In this document: positions 1 to 12,547 of the stretch, in pieces
Numbering within the stretch: the stretch's first letter is position 1
How the letters are laid out: each line of letters begins with the position of its first letter
Source of the DNA: Climacium dendroides
Taxonomy: Eukaryota > Streptophyta > Bryopsida > Hypnales > Climaciaceae
Direction: 5' to 3'
Length of the DNA stretch: 64,000 nt
Assembly: GCA_950106755.1 (NCBI GenBank)
Contig: OX467090.1
Location: 18,391,092-18,455,091 of the forward strand
Notes under the pieces: generated by a model
The model's database searches: none
Told to the model about the DNA's origin: nothing
Seen by the model: the letters and a program-made list of their open reading frames with translations, nothing else
Program-made: the position numbers and the translations under genes

Positions 1-2068
1 ATGTTAGACTTATTGACCTTTCCTTAGGAATTTACCCTCCTATATTATTTTTCCTAGGTTTTGCTAAGTAGACAAAATTCAAATTACACTCACATACTTC
101 AATCATCAACAGAATTCCAAATTCAAAAACCTTACATTAACTCAATTCCACCTTCTAATAACTTCACCTATAAACAAATGCAATATTTGGAATAAAATGC
201 CCTTTCTACTTTACCAAATATAGCTACCTTTGCACTACCAAGTTTTGACTCTCAAAATGCCTACAGGGCTTGCATTGTCTTTCAAGGGTTAAGCATATTA
301 AAAAGTATATAACGTTATTGACCAATATTAGAGGCCTTACTTTATCTCCCTTGAATGAGGGAAGTACCTTGCAAAATGATTCCTAAATGATCCAATATTG
401 GTTTTTGATTTAACTCCAAAACTCTAAAAGGCCCAAAGTCAGTTTTTTTATGAAAAAACACTCAAAATTGTCCCTATTGCTATATTCATCAAAATTTTCA
501 ACAAAATTTACATCTTTTTGAAAACATAACCACAGGATCTTGTAGTAGAATTGTAGAAAAAGAAGTGGCAAAACTTTCATGACATTTGACCATACAAATT
601 GAAAGATATTAGGTTTTGAAAAGAAAATGTTTTTTTCACTATATCCAACAATTTCACATGCCTTTGACCATTGATTGTGAAAAATATATGTACTACAACT
701 TTTGAATCTTAAAATCTATTGTATTCAATATGATATTAGTCATCTCTCCAAAAAATTCAAGTAAAAAAAAGACATGGAGCACATACCAAAAAATCTTGCA
801 ATGTTTAAGAATTCACAATGCACAACATAATTTTTTGAAAACATTTGATACCACATAATTTTACAACTTGAAAATCAAAATGGTGGATTGAAAGATATAG
901 TAATTCTTTACAAGTTCCAAATTTTAAATTTATTTTTAAAACAAATCTTCTACTTCCTATAGAATTTTAAAACAAATCCTCTACTTCCTATAGAAGGATT
1001 ATGTGAATATATATAGGCAAAGGCTTTGGGCAACCTTTGGAAAATAAGTTCACTTGTGTTCTTGGTTTGTTCCCGGCTTGTTCCTTCCATTGGGAACTTT
1101 GAGCTTGACCTCCTTCATCCACCTTCCTTCAAGGCATTCACATGTTAGCCACACAAAGAAATGGTCCTAAGTGAGGTATGTCATGAAACGTTTGGTTGCT
1201 TGAATATTAATTCACTGTAAATTTTTTTTAAATTTAATTCCATTAAAAACTATCTTGCATGACTTCAAAAGCATTTTAAATAGGATATGTAAATTAGAAT
1301 TAGAAGGAGCTCAACCGCTTATAGTTAAAAGTAGAAATTGTATTTGAAGTAGAATTTTAGACTTCATTTAGCTATTGTAAAAATCTTTTTATAAAAAATT
1401 GAGTAAAAAAAGTTGATAAATCAAGATTACTTTCATCTCCACAAATCCGCAATGATGCTAGTATGTAAGTATGAACATGCAAGCATATGAACTTTGAGCA
1501 TATATATATATAAATAAATACACTACAAGTATTGAAGGTGCTTATAATGTAAACACCTATAATATAGATACCTATATCATAGTTACACCATAATCATAGA
1601 AGATTTCTATAATATAGATACCCATAAAGATCATTGCAAGAAACACCGGTACTATTTATTGTCACATATTGAGTTTTGAAATTGTATTGTCTATTTGTCT
1701 TATAATTTTTGACTCCAAAGTCCAAAGAATATGAAATTTTTATTGGAGGTGGTTCAATGTATGATAATGTTGAATGTAATTTTTTTATAGTATTAAAAAA
1801 TATTTTTCTATATAAAAGAGAATTATGTTGATATGTCACACTTCTTGTTTTTGAGGTTTTCACTACGTTCTAAGTGCCATTGATTCAGATAGACTTCAAA
1901 TTCGGTTGTTGTATTCACATTGTATGTGGATTTATGCCTAGTGAAGGGCATGGAAATTTTTTTATTTTAAATGTGTTGTACATGCGAGTGAAGAGGAGTA
2001 ACAAGTACAACTGTTTTTGAAGAATGACAACTTTGAAATGAAATTTTTTTGGATGAATATTGTTAGCA
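1..2068. other. AT-rich intergenic DNA, no gene seen
   Basis: No open frame here has coding character and no element ends are recognisable. A ~30-bp segment is directly duplicated around 931-990 (shared core TTTAAAACAAATC). A CACTACAAG string at about 1520 resembles a CACTA terminus, but I found no matching partner. Confidence 0.6.
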
Positions 2069-2335
2069 CACTATAAGAAAACTACTTTTTTCCTTATGTT
2101 TTTACAAAAACACGTGACGTCCAAAAAGATGTCACGTGTTTTTTGAAAACATGCGACGTTTCTGAAAAAACGTTGATTTTTTGACGAGATTTCAGTTGAT
2201 GTCACTGAAAACAGGGCAACAAAATTCAAAGAACATCTTAATGTCACTTGCAACGTTACATATCCTCCGCGACGTTTGACACAACATAAGACGTTTTTTT
2301 GGTGACGTCATCGAGAACGCAATTTGTCCGCGTTA
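2069..2335 (+). repeat. Left long terminal inverted repeat of the large CACTA element
   Basis: Starts CACTATAAGAAAACTAC. Its reverse complement aligns almost without gaps to 12548-12813. Conserved words include CACGTGACGTC-like blocks, GATTTCAGTTGATGTCAC and TGGTGACGTCA. Confidence 0.8.
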
Positions 2336-3018
2336 GCAGCTTCGTTCGGGGCCACTTCGGGCAGCGACTGAGTAGTGTTGGGGGGTGCTGCCCAGCAGGA
2401 AAAAATGTTGAAGAAGGGGCAGGTGCTTCCACAAGGCTTTAAAAAAATGTGGGCACATTCTAACGGCACATTCTAGTGGTGAACTAAAAATTGCTCCTAT
2501 AGGCTGCTGCATTCTAAAATTGTCAAGGTAAATATTCTACATACGAAATTAATATACATTTATTATCTTGACGCTCATGAAGTGATGAATATAGTAAATA
2601 AGAAGGACAAGGAAAAGGTGATATTTAGCTTCAAAATTTTATCAAAGTGGGCCCTTTATATTTTTAATCCATTCTTCTAGGTCCAAAAAATTAGGCCATT
2701 GAATTGGGAGCACCTATTGCCCACGCTATTATTTTAAAATAGAGAAAAGGACTAATACTTTGGGCTTCCACAACAAAAGGACTAAATTGCAGACATGACA
2801 AATGGTGAAGTACTGCAGAGGGCTTTGCCACAACATTTTCATGCAAAATGAAGTAGGGGCTACTGCTAGGGGGCCTTATTCCATGAAAGTGGGCCTTTTT
2901 CATTTAAAAGCCTTTTTTGTGGGCCTAAATAAATAGGTCATACAATTGGGAGCACGTACTGCAATTTTCTCGGAACTAGGGAACTGCAAAAAATTGCAAT
3001 TTCAAAATTTTCAGTAAT
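2336..3018. other. CACTA interior, non-coding
   Basis: No credible coding frame. Two partial copies of a short phrase built on ATTGGGAGCAC lie at about 2700 and 2945, suggesting an old local duplication. Confidence 0.4.
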
Positions 3019-3857
3019 TGTTACATCATATCCATCTAGCACAGGAAAATTAATGAACTCCAAATTTCATTTAATTATTAGATCATATATTGCTAACACC
3101 ACAAACATTCATGAATTCTAAATTTTTTTTAATTGTTAGATCATATCCATCTAACAAAAAAAACAGACATCAATTTAATTTTTTTTTAAATTGTTAGATC
3201 ATATCCATGTAACTCAAGAAAAAGACATGAATTCCAAATTTTTGGAATTGTTAGATCATATCCATGTAACACAAAAAACATTCATGAACTCCAAATTTTT
3301 TTAAATTGTTAAATCATATCCATCTAACACAAAAAACATTCATGAATTTCAATTTTTTTTAATTGTTAGATCATTTCCATCTAACACTAAAAATAGACAT
3401 GAATTTCAGTTTGATTTGAATTGTAATATCATATCCATCTAGCACAAATAACATTTATGATTTTCAATTTTTTTTTAGGGTTTTGGATCATATCCACCTA
3501 ACATAGAAAACATTCATGAATTCCAAATTTTATTTAATTGTTAGATCATTTCCATCTAACACAAAAAACATTCATGAATTTCAAATTCTTTTATATTGTT
3601 AGATCACATCCATCTAGCACAAATAACATTCATGATTTTTATTTTTATTTTTATTGTAAGATCATATGCATTTAACACAAAAAACATTCATGAATTTCAA
3701 ATTTCCTTAAAATTGTTAGATCATTTCCATCTAACACAAAAAAACATTCATGACGTTGAATTTTTTTTAAATTGTTAGATCATATCCATGGATCCCCAAA
3801 AAGAAGGCATGAATTCCAAATTTTTGGAATTGTTAGATCATAGCCATCTAACACATA
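3019..3857 (+). repeat. 58-bp tandem repeat array, left part (about 15 units)
   Basis: Units of about 58 bp begin near 3019, 3079, 3137, 3193, 3249, 3307, 3365, 3421, 3480, 3540, 3597, 3655, 3714, 3772 and 3830. Each contains an imperfect to perfect dyad, TGTTAGAT-N7-ATCTAACA, followed by an ACAAAAAACATTCATGAA-like stretch and a poly-T. The dyad is the best conserved part. The array is cut by unit A1 at the ACATA target site and resumes at 7606. Confidence 0.85.
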
Positions 3858-4806
3858 TGTAGTGATTAGTCGGACCAGTATTCCTCCAGTTAGCCCTTAA
3901 TTCTCACCAAAGGCCCACTTAGAGTAAATCGCTCCAGAATCGTTTCCACGAGGACTTGAGGCTTACAGATTCATAGGCTAACTCGACCTAAGCTTTCACT
4001 TTCTCTCCTACTTACTAATCCGGACCAGAGGTCCGATCCGGCCACTAGTGCCGGATGGGTTCCGGAAAAGTCCGGAAACTATTCAATTGCCCCTTCCGGG
4101 ATCCCTGGGTTTAGATGACGAGTGGTCAGATCCGCCGTCCGTATATTTATTGTGTCCGGAAACACACACACACACTCTCTCTCTACCCCTAATACTAACA
4201 CTAAATTAACTCTTTAGGGACCGAAAGTATCCTACTATTCCATCTTCTCACAGATCCGAAATGCTTACCGGACCAGGTCACGCAGGGACGGTCAAGGACT
4301 ACAACGACATCCTAGCATTAACCCGACACTGAGCCTCCCATCGGTTGGGTGGATATCCTCGCACTTTCTTGGGCGTTGTGCCGGGGCTTTGACTCCGTCT
4401 ATGGGGAATTCCGGCATCCGGAATTCGGGCATGTCTTGCAAACTCCCATCCACGGAAGTTGCTAGCAGCCTCTTAGATACCCTCACACCTAAGGCCGTAT
4501 CCTACCCTCAGGCTATACCGGCATCCAGGCGGTAGTACACTAACACTACTGTCGGAACAATCCGGCCGATCTCCCCATCAATCTAGTGACGTCTAGAAAC
4601 CATTCACGAAGTCGACTCTTGCTACTCAAGGTAAGTTCTCAGCATCCGGAAAAGGCACGAATGGACCCCCACCCCCCACAAGCATGTATCGAATACAAAA
4701 AGTAAAAGAATGAAAAGCCTCCAAACACTTGAATTAAGCTCAAAAGGTACAAGCTGGAAATAATGGGACGAATGTGAATGACCACCAAGGTCCATTAAAA
4801 CCTAAT

Positions 4807-4811
4807 TTATA
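4807..4811 (-). promoter_or_regulatory. Downstream TATA-like site of A1
   Basis: A TATAA word in a TTTAGTATAAATTAGG context lies about 950 bp before the unit's 3' end and after the gag-like ORF. The same position is conserved in A2 (46288) and A3 (50618). It is a candidate LTR promoter; this is inference from position and conservation. Confidence 0.4.
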
Positions 4812-4949
4812 CTAAAACTAACATCATCCTAAAAATCCCACAAAACATTCCTACTGGTCCGCTAGATTTCCGGTAATCTCCTAGATCCTATTTTTCCAGT
4901 TTTGACGGCTGGACTCCGATATTGTCACAAGTATATACAATACTGCCCA

Positions 4950-7093
4950 CTATTCCTCTGCATCCTTATCTATGGAAGGAGTAAGGTTCTTCAACGAGTC
5001 AAGGTTTATCTACTTCCGACTACTCCTTAGAGAAAACAAATCCGGGTCCCTTGCTCCCCATCTTGGGACTCCCACGATATTGGTGTCCCTGTCTATACTC
5101 CGGGTTCCGACTATTGGAACTTCCGGACTTCCTCGAGAATCCTTCTGGGTCTTTTTGTGACGGGGAGAAGATTGTACCGAACGGATCCCTCGAGTCTACG
5201 GAGAAGTACCCGTAAGGTCAATGGTCGGAGTTACCGAGAGAAGGTCCTCATTGCCTTTGGGTACCACGGCACCCCAATCCACTCCTCCTAGTCTCCCCAG
5301 CGGTGGTGAAAGTTCCGGAACAGACGATACCACCGATAATGCTTCCGTAATAACAGGTTCCGGAACAAACGGTACCACCGGTAATACTTCTGTAACAACA
5401 GGTTCCGGAACAGACGGTACCACCAGTAATACTTCTGTAACAACAGGTTCCAGAACATTAACTTCCGGAACCGTCAAGGTCTGTGTGGAAGAGGAAGGAG
5501 GAATTATCGGATCTGACTCTGCGATAGCCAAATACTCCATCATATCCCGCATCTCGGTCCGAGAGGCGTCCATCCGTCTCGCCTGCTCCAATAAACACTT
5601 GACAATGGGCACCTGACTCGAGCTTGTGGCTACGTCGAAGTTGGCTTCGAACAGCCGGGCTTTGTTGAGGTAGTCTGCCGGCACTTCTAAGGAACTCCGG
5701 ATCACACCCTGGCACAGTGCCGCTATCTGTCGGCAGTGATCTTCTCCTATGACTCTAGCTGTCTCTTAGGCTGTTCGTAAATCACTCTCTAATCTGACGC
5801 ACTTGGACTCCGACTTCTGGACTTGTTCTAGCAAAGTCCGTTTTTCTACTTGTAAAGCGCCCAACTCCGTCACCAACTACTTTTGCTCCTCTATCAAAAA
5901 GGCGTTTTGTTTTTCCGTTGCCACCAACGCGTCCGTCTTCCAGAAGATGGCGTTCCGGTCGGTTAGTGCCATTTTTCTGGCACACCCGCTTGAGGGTCTC
6001 CTCGTAGTTGTGGAGAACCTTCATGAGATCGTCAGTCCGTCATACGATGTGCTGGGCCATTTCCGAAATATCCTCCATAGGCGATCCTCCTAATTGGAGT
6101 TCGGTTCTCTCTTCCTCTTCTACCTTCGTAAGTCTGGTTCGGGAGGGTCCGGCCTCGATCTGAGCGGACCAACTTCCGGCTGCACAGGTCCGACCTCTTG
6201 TGGAGAAGGTCCGGCTTCTTGCGGAGGAGGTCCGGCTTCTTCTTTCCGGTCCAGAACTTCTTCCTCCAGTGGCTCCGGCGCGGAAAAATCCTCTATTGGC
6301 CTTGTTGGTGGAGTCCTCTACCACCGGCGCTTTTTCGCTAGAGGAGTGGGCGGCTCCTCATCATCCAATCCTTCCTAGGGAGAAGGTTCTTCTCCTTTGT
6401 ACTTCTGGAGCTGAACCAACTTTTGATAAACAATCTCCTCGTTCGCCTTGAGTAGGGAGTGGTGGGAATACAAGTGAGAGACATAAACCGGAAGAGGGCT
6501 CCCACCCTTCTTCCCCTGCCGGAAGGAACGTACAAGGTCTCCTATCAATTCGTGGATGACAAAGGCCCAATCCATCATCAATTTTCCTTGAAGACTCCCT
6601 AGGATGGCGGAAGCCACTTTGGCCACCACTCGCCTTGGCTTGGTTGGGTGCAGGATAGGGTTGAGAAACGCTACTACATCCCGATATTCCGGATTCACTA
6701 GGTCGGAAACCTGATGACCATCTTTTGGATTGGTCGGCGCTCGAAACTCGCCCTCCATGCACTCCTGGTTCTTCTCCATGACCTTGTCCGGCGCCATCTG
6801 GAACTTGTAGACGGCCCTCCACTCGTTGATCGTCCACAGTTTTGGCTTTGCGGACGAAGCAAGTTTGACACTAAATTCTCCTCTCGGATATCCCAGGGAA
6901 CATCCATCAAACCCTCACACCCCATGTTGGTGAGGTTCTATCGCAAGCGCTCCAGCCGGACCTCATCGGTTGGAATTTCTGGCACCACCCGCATTATCGG
7001 AATTGTCTTCGGCCGGGGCGGTGGCGGTGGCATTGCATTGTCTGAGTCCTCTGGCTCCTCCCTCAGCTTACGCTAGCTCGCCCTAGAAGACAT
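4950..7093 (-). pseudogene. Gag-like coiled-coil protein of unit A1, decayed
   Basis: The start is taken at the ATG at 7093, which matches the ATG of A3 (47406); the TAG at 4950-4952 is the terminator conserved in A3. Regions in order: a basic, proline-rich N-terminus; a conserved block beginning MGCEGLMDVP; a central domain with NPKDG, NPILHPTKPRR, a DWA motif and HLYSHHSLL; an acidic Ser/Pro linker; a coiled coil (HNYEETLKRVC onward); a Pro/Val-rich repeat; and a C-terminal IDLT motif. No zinc knuckle is seen. The frame is broken by in-frame TAG codons, a TAA, a TGA and a small deletion near 6840. Role is presumed capsid-like from the context; the domain is not one I can name. Confidence 0.7.
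5311..5445 (-). repeat. 45-bp minisatellite inside the A1 ORF (3 units)
   Basis: Three 45-bp units at 5311-5355, 5356-5400 and 5401-5445 each encode a 15-residue Pro/Val/Glu-rich repeat. A3 has one unit at the same place, so the array expanded in A1. The unit length keeps the reading frame. Confidence 0.85.
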
Positions 7094-7288
7094 CACACTC
7101 ACAAGAAAACCTTGCACAATCTCTCCCTACCCCTTTTGCTCACAAAGAATCACTTTGGATCCCCATGCACGATCGCAACTCACACAGTCCCTCAGTCTAC
7201 CGGAAATCTCTAAGAGCTGGAAAGGTGGAAAATGCAGATGCAAGAAAATAAGAAGGCAATTGTGCCTTCCGCCGGCTACAGTTTTCTT

Positions 7289-7294
7289 CTTATA
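7289..7294 (-). promoter_or_regulatory. Upstream TATA box of unit A1
   Basis: TATAAG about 315 bp inside the 5' end and about 200 bp before the gag-like ATG. The motif and its CCAGTATAAGAA surroundings are conserved in A2 (38033) and A3 (47206). Confidence 0.55.
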
Positions 7295-7605
7295 CTGGCC
7301 AGACGGATGGACGGTTGGACGAGAGTATGGGATAGGTTTTGGTGGCAAAAACCTAACCCTAGTACGGATCCGGTTTCCGGCTTTTAGGGCCGGCGCCATC
7401 ATCCGATTTCCGGAACTTTCTAGGGCTCCGGAATTAGGTTTTTTACACCTAATGGAATTTTTCCGGATCCAGAGATTCGGTATTCCTGAATTTTTCTAAT
7501 TTCCTATAAGAATTCAAAAAACTTTCCTTTTTAAGGGAACAATTTTCGAAATTTCCCGTCAAATGCTAGTGTTCTGGGTCTAGCATGTGGGATCACATTC
7601 CCACA

Positions 7606-8010
7606 ACATAAAACATTCATGAACTCCAAATTTAAAAAAAAAGTTAGATCATATCCATCTAACAATTAAAAAATATTTATGAACTCCTAATTTTTATTAA
7701 TTGTTAGATCATATCCATCTAACACCACAAACATTCATGAATTTCATATTTTTTTATTGTTAGATCATTTCCATCTAATACTAAGAATAGACATGAATTT
7801 CAAATTGATTTGAATTGTAATATCATATCCATCTAGCACAAATAACATTCATGATTTTCAAATTTTTTTTTGTTAGATCATATCCATCTAACAAAAAAAA
7901 ACTCATAGATTCAGAATTCCTTAAAGTTGTTAAATCATATCCATCTAACGCAAAAAACATTCATGCACTTCAATTTTTCTTCCATTATTAGATCATATCC
8001 ATCTAACATA
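7606..8010 (+). repeat. 58-bp tandem repeat array, right part (about 7 units)
   Basis: Continuation of the array at 3019-3857 beyond unit A1. Units with the TGTTAGAT/ATCTAACA dyad fall near 7643, 7700, 7757, 7815, 7872, 7928 and 7985. The unit that spans the junction reads correctly once A1 and one ACATA copy are removed. Confidence 0.85.
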
Positions 8011-8034
8011 AAAAACATGCATGCAATAAACTAC

Positions 8035-9300
8035 AACCAGTAGTTAGAAGGCTTTTAGTGCATAGGAAAAGAAACTAGATCAAATTGCAAACTAAGGAAA
8101 TATAAAAGATAAAAAAGATAAAAGTGAAGTAGAAACAAATATGTGAAGTTGTAAATGAGTCTAAATATGAATTGGAAACGACCAAAAAAGAAGAACCATG
8201 AAAAAGTACAAAAAAATGTTAGTAAACTTAAAACTACTAGGAAAACACTAACGTAGTGATAGAAGCTTTAAATTAGGCAAATAATGGTAATTAGAGGGAT
8301 TTTTCAGTGAATTAGTGATGGATGAAAGTGATTAGGAGTGTTAGTAGTTAGAAAGGTAGGATTATAATCGAATTAGGGTTAGGGATTTGGGGAGAGTCTC
8401 CTCTCTTCTCTCTCTCTTGTGTTTTTGGAGTGTGAGGTGTTTTGGAAGGGAAATGAGGAATGGAGGGTGAGAGGACAATGAGAGCAAGGAGAATGAGGAG
8501 CTAGGTTAGAGTAAGTGATTAGTCGAATAGGTTTCTCACTCTTGAAGGTACATGAGTGAAGAAATGGGGAGAAGTTGGTTTTGGGAGAGATTGGAAGGGG
8601 CAGCCAACTTCGATAGCCTATAATGAGTGAATGGTAAGGCCAAAGGTTTTGAATTTTGGAGAGGATTGAGTTCTATCAGCTTTTGAAAGAGCCAAGTCAT
8701 AAACCCATTGGAGCACGGATGAGGCAACGGTGAGCGTTTCTATGAAGGGAAGCTTGCTGCTGTTAGTTTTTGAAATTTGCAACTTTGGAGGGCGATTGCC
8801 AAGCGACAACAAAGAAAATGGAGCTGAAAATTGGCATGAAGATGCGTTGTGAAGTTGACTTTCTGAAAAGCCTAGCCTTGACCCAATCAGAGTACGGAAA
8901 AAGCGGTGGTGATCATTTTGGTGAAGGGAGGTTGGCGGTCACAAGTTTTTTGGAGGGTGACTTTGAGGGGCAATTGCCAAGCGACAAATGAGCAAGTGGA
9001 GCTACAAATTGGTGGAAGTGTGTGTCCTAGAGTTGGCTTTCTAAAAAGTCTAAGCTCAATGCATTTGGAGCTTGTATGAATTTGGAGTGGCCAATCCAGT
9101 ACCATGAGGTTTGCTACCCTAATGGAGGTCAAGTGAACTCCATCTCTTGTGGTGTCTTTGCCATATCTACCAATTGAAATTGTAATGATGATTACAAAAC
9201 ATGTTGTTCTTGAAGGGTTGGATTGAATGGGAGTATGTATTGAAATTAGGGTTGCATGGTTGTATGACCACATGAGAGTGACGGTTCAAGTGCATGAAAG
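8035..9300 (+). repeat. Dispersed repeat R1, copy 1
   Basis: Clearly related over about 1 kb to 52560-53602. Shared features include a GAATGAAAGTGATTAGGAGTG-like phrase, a GAATTAGGGTTAGG phrase, a CTCTCTTCTCTCT tract, and a divergent GAGG.CGATTG stretch near 8785. No reading frame is conserved between the copies, so I treat it as a non-coding repeat. Its continuation toward 9760 is also non-coding by inspection. Confidence 0.6.
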
Positions 9301-10025
9301 GCATGTGTGCTGGAATTTTAACCCAAGTCTCATTTAGAGTCCTTTTTGGTGCCCCAATGGAGATTTTGAGGGCAAAATTGGCATGGAATGTGCTCTAGTT
9401 GGATAGGGTGAATGTGGGTTTATGAATTATAAAATGGAAAGGTTTGAGGGCTGTGATCCTTTGTTAGGGCCCAATCTGGGCCTTGTGGGAGCCTCATTTG
9501 CCAATTTTAACATAATATTGGCCTAGAAGGTGAACCTAATCAGGCTATGAATTATTACATTTTGGAGGTGCTAATGGTCATTTTGGAGTGAATTGGACCG
9601 GAATGGGAGCCTTTTGGAGCAATGAGGGAAGGATTGACAAAAGATGTGGTGAAATATGCAAAGTCCCTAGACCCTAGGAAGGGTTGGGAGGGCCAAGCCA
9701 AGGATTTGAAGAAGGCATTGTTCGAGAGATTGTACAAATGTCTGCTCATTTAAACCATCATTCTAAATTGGACGTTGTTTATTAGTTGGAAGCTCTGTCA
9801 CCGTTGATGACGATGTCGCCTGAAATGATTGTGACGTTGTCGTGGTGGATGTCATAGTGGATGTCTTTAGTGACGCTCATTGTGACGTCTTCGTTGCATA
9901 CTGAACGCTTCCGTGCAATACTGACGTGTACATGTTTTTTTTATACATGCTGTCTTGCCAAAAACAGGTGAGTATACTCTGGCAATGTTTGTCTGATTGA
10001 ACGGAATGCGTATAGAAGTGTGTAG

Positions 10026-11816
10026 GTGAACCTTGTACATAAATTAATGATTCAAACCATTTTTGCAGATTGGGAGACTTACGGCCATTGCTCTCGTGTA
10101 AGTGAGAGGTATTTGGATTCCATCATCACGAAGTCACTCATCACGCTGTGCTTCAAGTTGAACCAGAGGATTGACAACGATGACCCAATGCTTGAGGATT
10201 TCAATGAAATTTGATGGAATGGGCTTGTCGAGATTTGGGTTAGCAAAAAGGCTTAGGCATAGTCGACACACATGCGTGCAATTTTCAAGAGTAAAGGAAC
10301 AGGCTCGACACAGTTGAAGGCCGTCGAAAGACAGGCCGTTTCTTGCTTGGTGAGTGCTCTCTAGAACTTGCCCGTTGTTGTCACTACTTTCTTATGCAAT
10401 GTGTAGAATTCCAATTTTTTCTTCTCTCATGTGATTGTAATGTCATCAAAGATGTCATTCATAACGAGTTATGCTTCAGAAGACATGCTTGAAGACGTCG
10501 CATGTTTCTTCTGACGTCTTCAAAGACAGGTGAGCTCAACGCATGTGTCCACAAAGACTAATGGCTTCTTTCATTTCTTGCTCTCTTTGAATTTGCAAAT
10601 GTTTGATCATGTCTTGAGTGTGTTGAATCGAAGTAGCTTCATAGTAGTTCCAGCTTGCCATTCTTATTGTTGGTTGTATATTAATGACTATAATGTTGTA
10701 ATGTAGACCATGAATTTGGGTCGGTCTCCGTTTGATGCGGAGATAGACGTTAAAGTGGTTAAGGAGTTGAAGAGAATTAGTGAAGAGAAGTCGAAAACCC
10801 GCAGTGACTATGGATTGGAGCTTGAGGAGTTGCGCACACGCATGACGGAAATTGAAGGCTCCATAAGTCGTCTCGAATCATCTCATTTGCGTATCGAGGA
10901 CATATTGAAGGAGCTCTTTCTTGGGAAAAAGGTAAGGATCCTCAATCATTACAGAATCAAGGGGAGCTTTCTTTGTCCACAAAGGCTGTGGGAGGACCAG
11001 AGGATCTAACACAAGGACGCGTAGCATGGAGAAAGGTGTAGAACGACTTCCTCATGCCAACGTTGAAGTCAGCCCCAGCTACGACAGTGAAGCACCTATC
11101 ATTGGTGACGTTGTTGCTGACGCTATCCCTGTAGAGGGAGACGTTGCAGGTGCAGAGGGAGACGTTGTAGGAGATGTTGCAGGTGTAGAGGAAGATATCT
11201 TGGAGACTAATCTTGCTGCTGACATCCCATTGGATTTAGTCTTAGTAGGTGCTTCCAAGTCTGCAGATGTCGTGGGCATGCGTGAGGAAACCGAAGTCGA
11301 ATAAGAGGGAGACGATGCATGGGAACTACCTCCTTTCAGCACAGTTTAGCCCGTGGTTACAGTTCTTGCATCTGAAGGCCAAAGCGTAAGCCCGGAAGAG
11401 GTAATACACCTCCACAACTTTGGTTTTGTTTATCATTGTATTCATCCACCCGTCGCTGATCTTCCAATATTCATGACGTTGTTTACTTGTTGTGAAAGAC
11501 ATTGCTGAGGACATTTGAGGTGAGTTTAAACATCATGTGTCATGTTGTTGCTCATGTCGATATTAACAAGATTAGGCGTCTTCTGTAACATGCAGTCCAT
11601 GACGACAATAGTTTATTTGTTTTTTTGAAGGATGGTGAAGCCCTTCCAGATTCATTAGGCAGACCTCGTCAGTCAATGAAGACAAGCTCCATAGCGTCTG
11701 AGAAGGTTGTGAAGGCCCTGACAAAAATAAGCGTGGCAAAAAGAGCACTGAAGGCCCCGAATGTTTCAAAGCCTATTACAAGTTCTTCCAAGGTTAATAC
11801 TAGTGCTTGGGATTGA
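10026..11816 (+). pseudogene. Remnant of a CACTA-element accessory protein
   Basis: Several plus-strand blocks look coding. At 10026-10350 a frame with three stops includes a W-x2-LV-x2-W block and a KSKGTGSTQ block; this recalls the plant Transposase_24 family of En/Spm elements, a weak match from memory. It ends at a GTGAGTG donor-like site. At 10710-10931 a Glu/Lys/Arg-rich coiled coil ends at AAG|GTAAGG. At 11026-11304 there is a Gly-Asp-Val-rich repeat. At about 11631-11816 a Ser/Lys-rich tail follows an acceptor-like TTTTTTTGAAG and ends in TGA. The join is not established. Confidence 0.4.
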
Positions 11817-12547
11817 GCCCTTTGTCACTTCATATGGTATTCGTGCATGGTTTGGTAAACAAAACCAGGCTATGACCTTTTTGTTGCTCACAATGTGTCC
11901 TATAATACTCTAACTCAAGCGTTGAATGATGTAGGTGTCCAACGGGAAGAGATCACCATCTCGAAAGAAGTGATTTTTTTCTTTACTGATTTTGCCTTTC
12001 ATTTTTGTGAACACGTCATGTCATTGCTTGCGATATCCACAAGTATAGACCATGTTTGCTGTAATGTTCTCGGAAGCGTGTTTGTATGTCAGGCTTGGAA
12101 GCGAGGGACTGAGACATTGGCCATAGGGATTGGAGGGGGAGTAGGTGTTACCTTTGTCCTCTTCAGCAAGCCTCTCCAAAAACTTCATTGTCTTGGCTAT
12201 AGTCTCATTTTTTTCAAGGAAAGTCTTTTGAAAGACTTAGTCCTTTTTTTACGCTTCTTGGAGCACGTTCGTCTTTGTATTTCCTCTTCTATAGCATATA
12301 ACATCTACCTTTACATATCATGATACTTCCATTGCAAATTTTTGCATTCATTGCCATTTTAATTTTGGTTAAGTGATTACTGTGCACATTCTTTCATGAT
12401 GTGTTTGTACATATTTAAAGTGAATGTTCATGTTCAAGCAATAATGTCATGATCAACTCTTAACATAGAGGCATCCTATGTTGCTGTATGTTTTTGCATA
12501 CATCTTGTTCTTGCCCTCATTGGTAGAAGGTAGACACACTTTATGAA

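Larger units (their letters stand above)
3858..7605 (-). mobile_element. LTR-type unit A1, 3748 bp, solo-LTR-like, carries a gag-like ORF
   Basis: On the minus strand it starts TGTGGGAATGTGATCCCACA and ends GACTAATCACTACA. It is flanked by a perfect 5-bp duplication, ACATA, at 3853-3857 and 7606-7610. TG...CA ends with a 5-bp duplication are the signature of LTR-retroelement integration. No internal copy of either end exists, and no reverse transcriptase, protease or integrase is encoded, so the whole unit behaves like one very long LTR. In order it holds an upstream TATA box, the decayed gag-like ORF, a second TATA-like site and about 0.95 kb of conserved 3' sequence. It lies inside the 58-bp repeat array. 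Confidence 0.8.

Noticed and set aside
5221..5616. 131-codon plus-strand frame
   Set aside because: It is antisense to the Pro/Val repeat region of the A1 gag-like ORF; the frame stays open because of the minisatellite.
3019..8010. CRISPR-like array
   Set aside because: The 58-bp units are contiguous tandem repeats without unique spacers, in eukaryotic DNA and inside a transposon.
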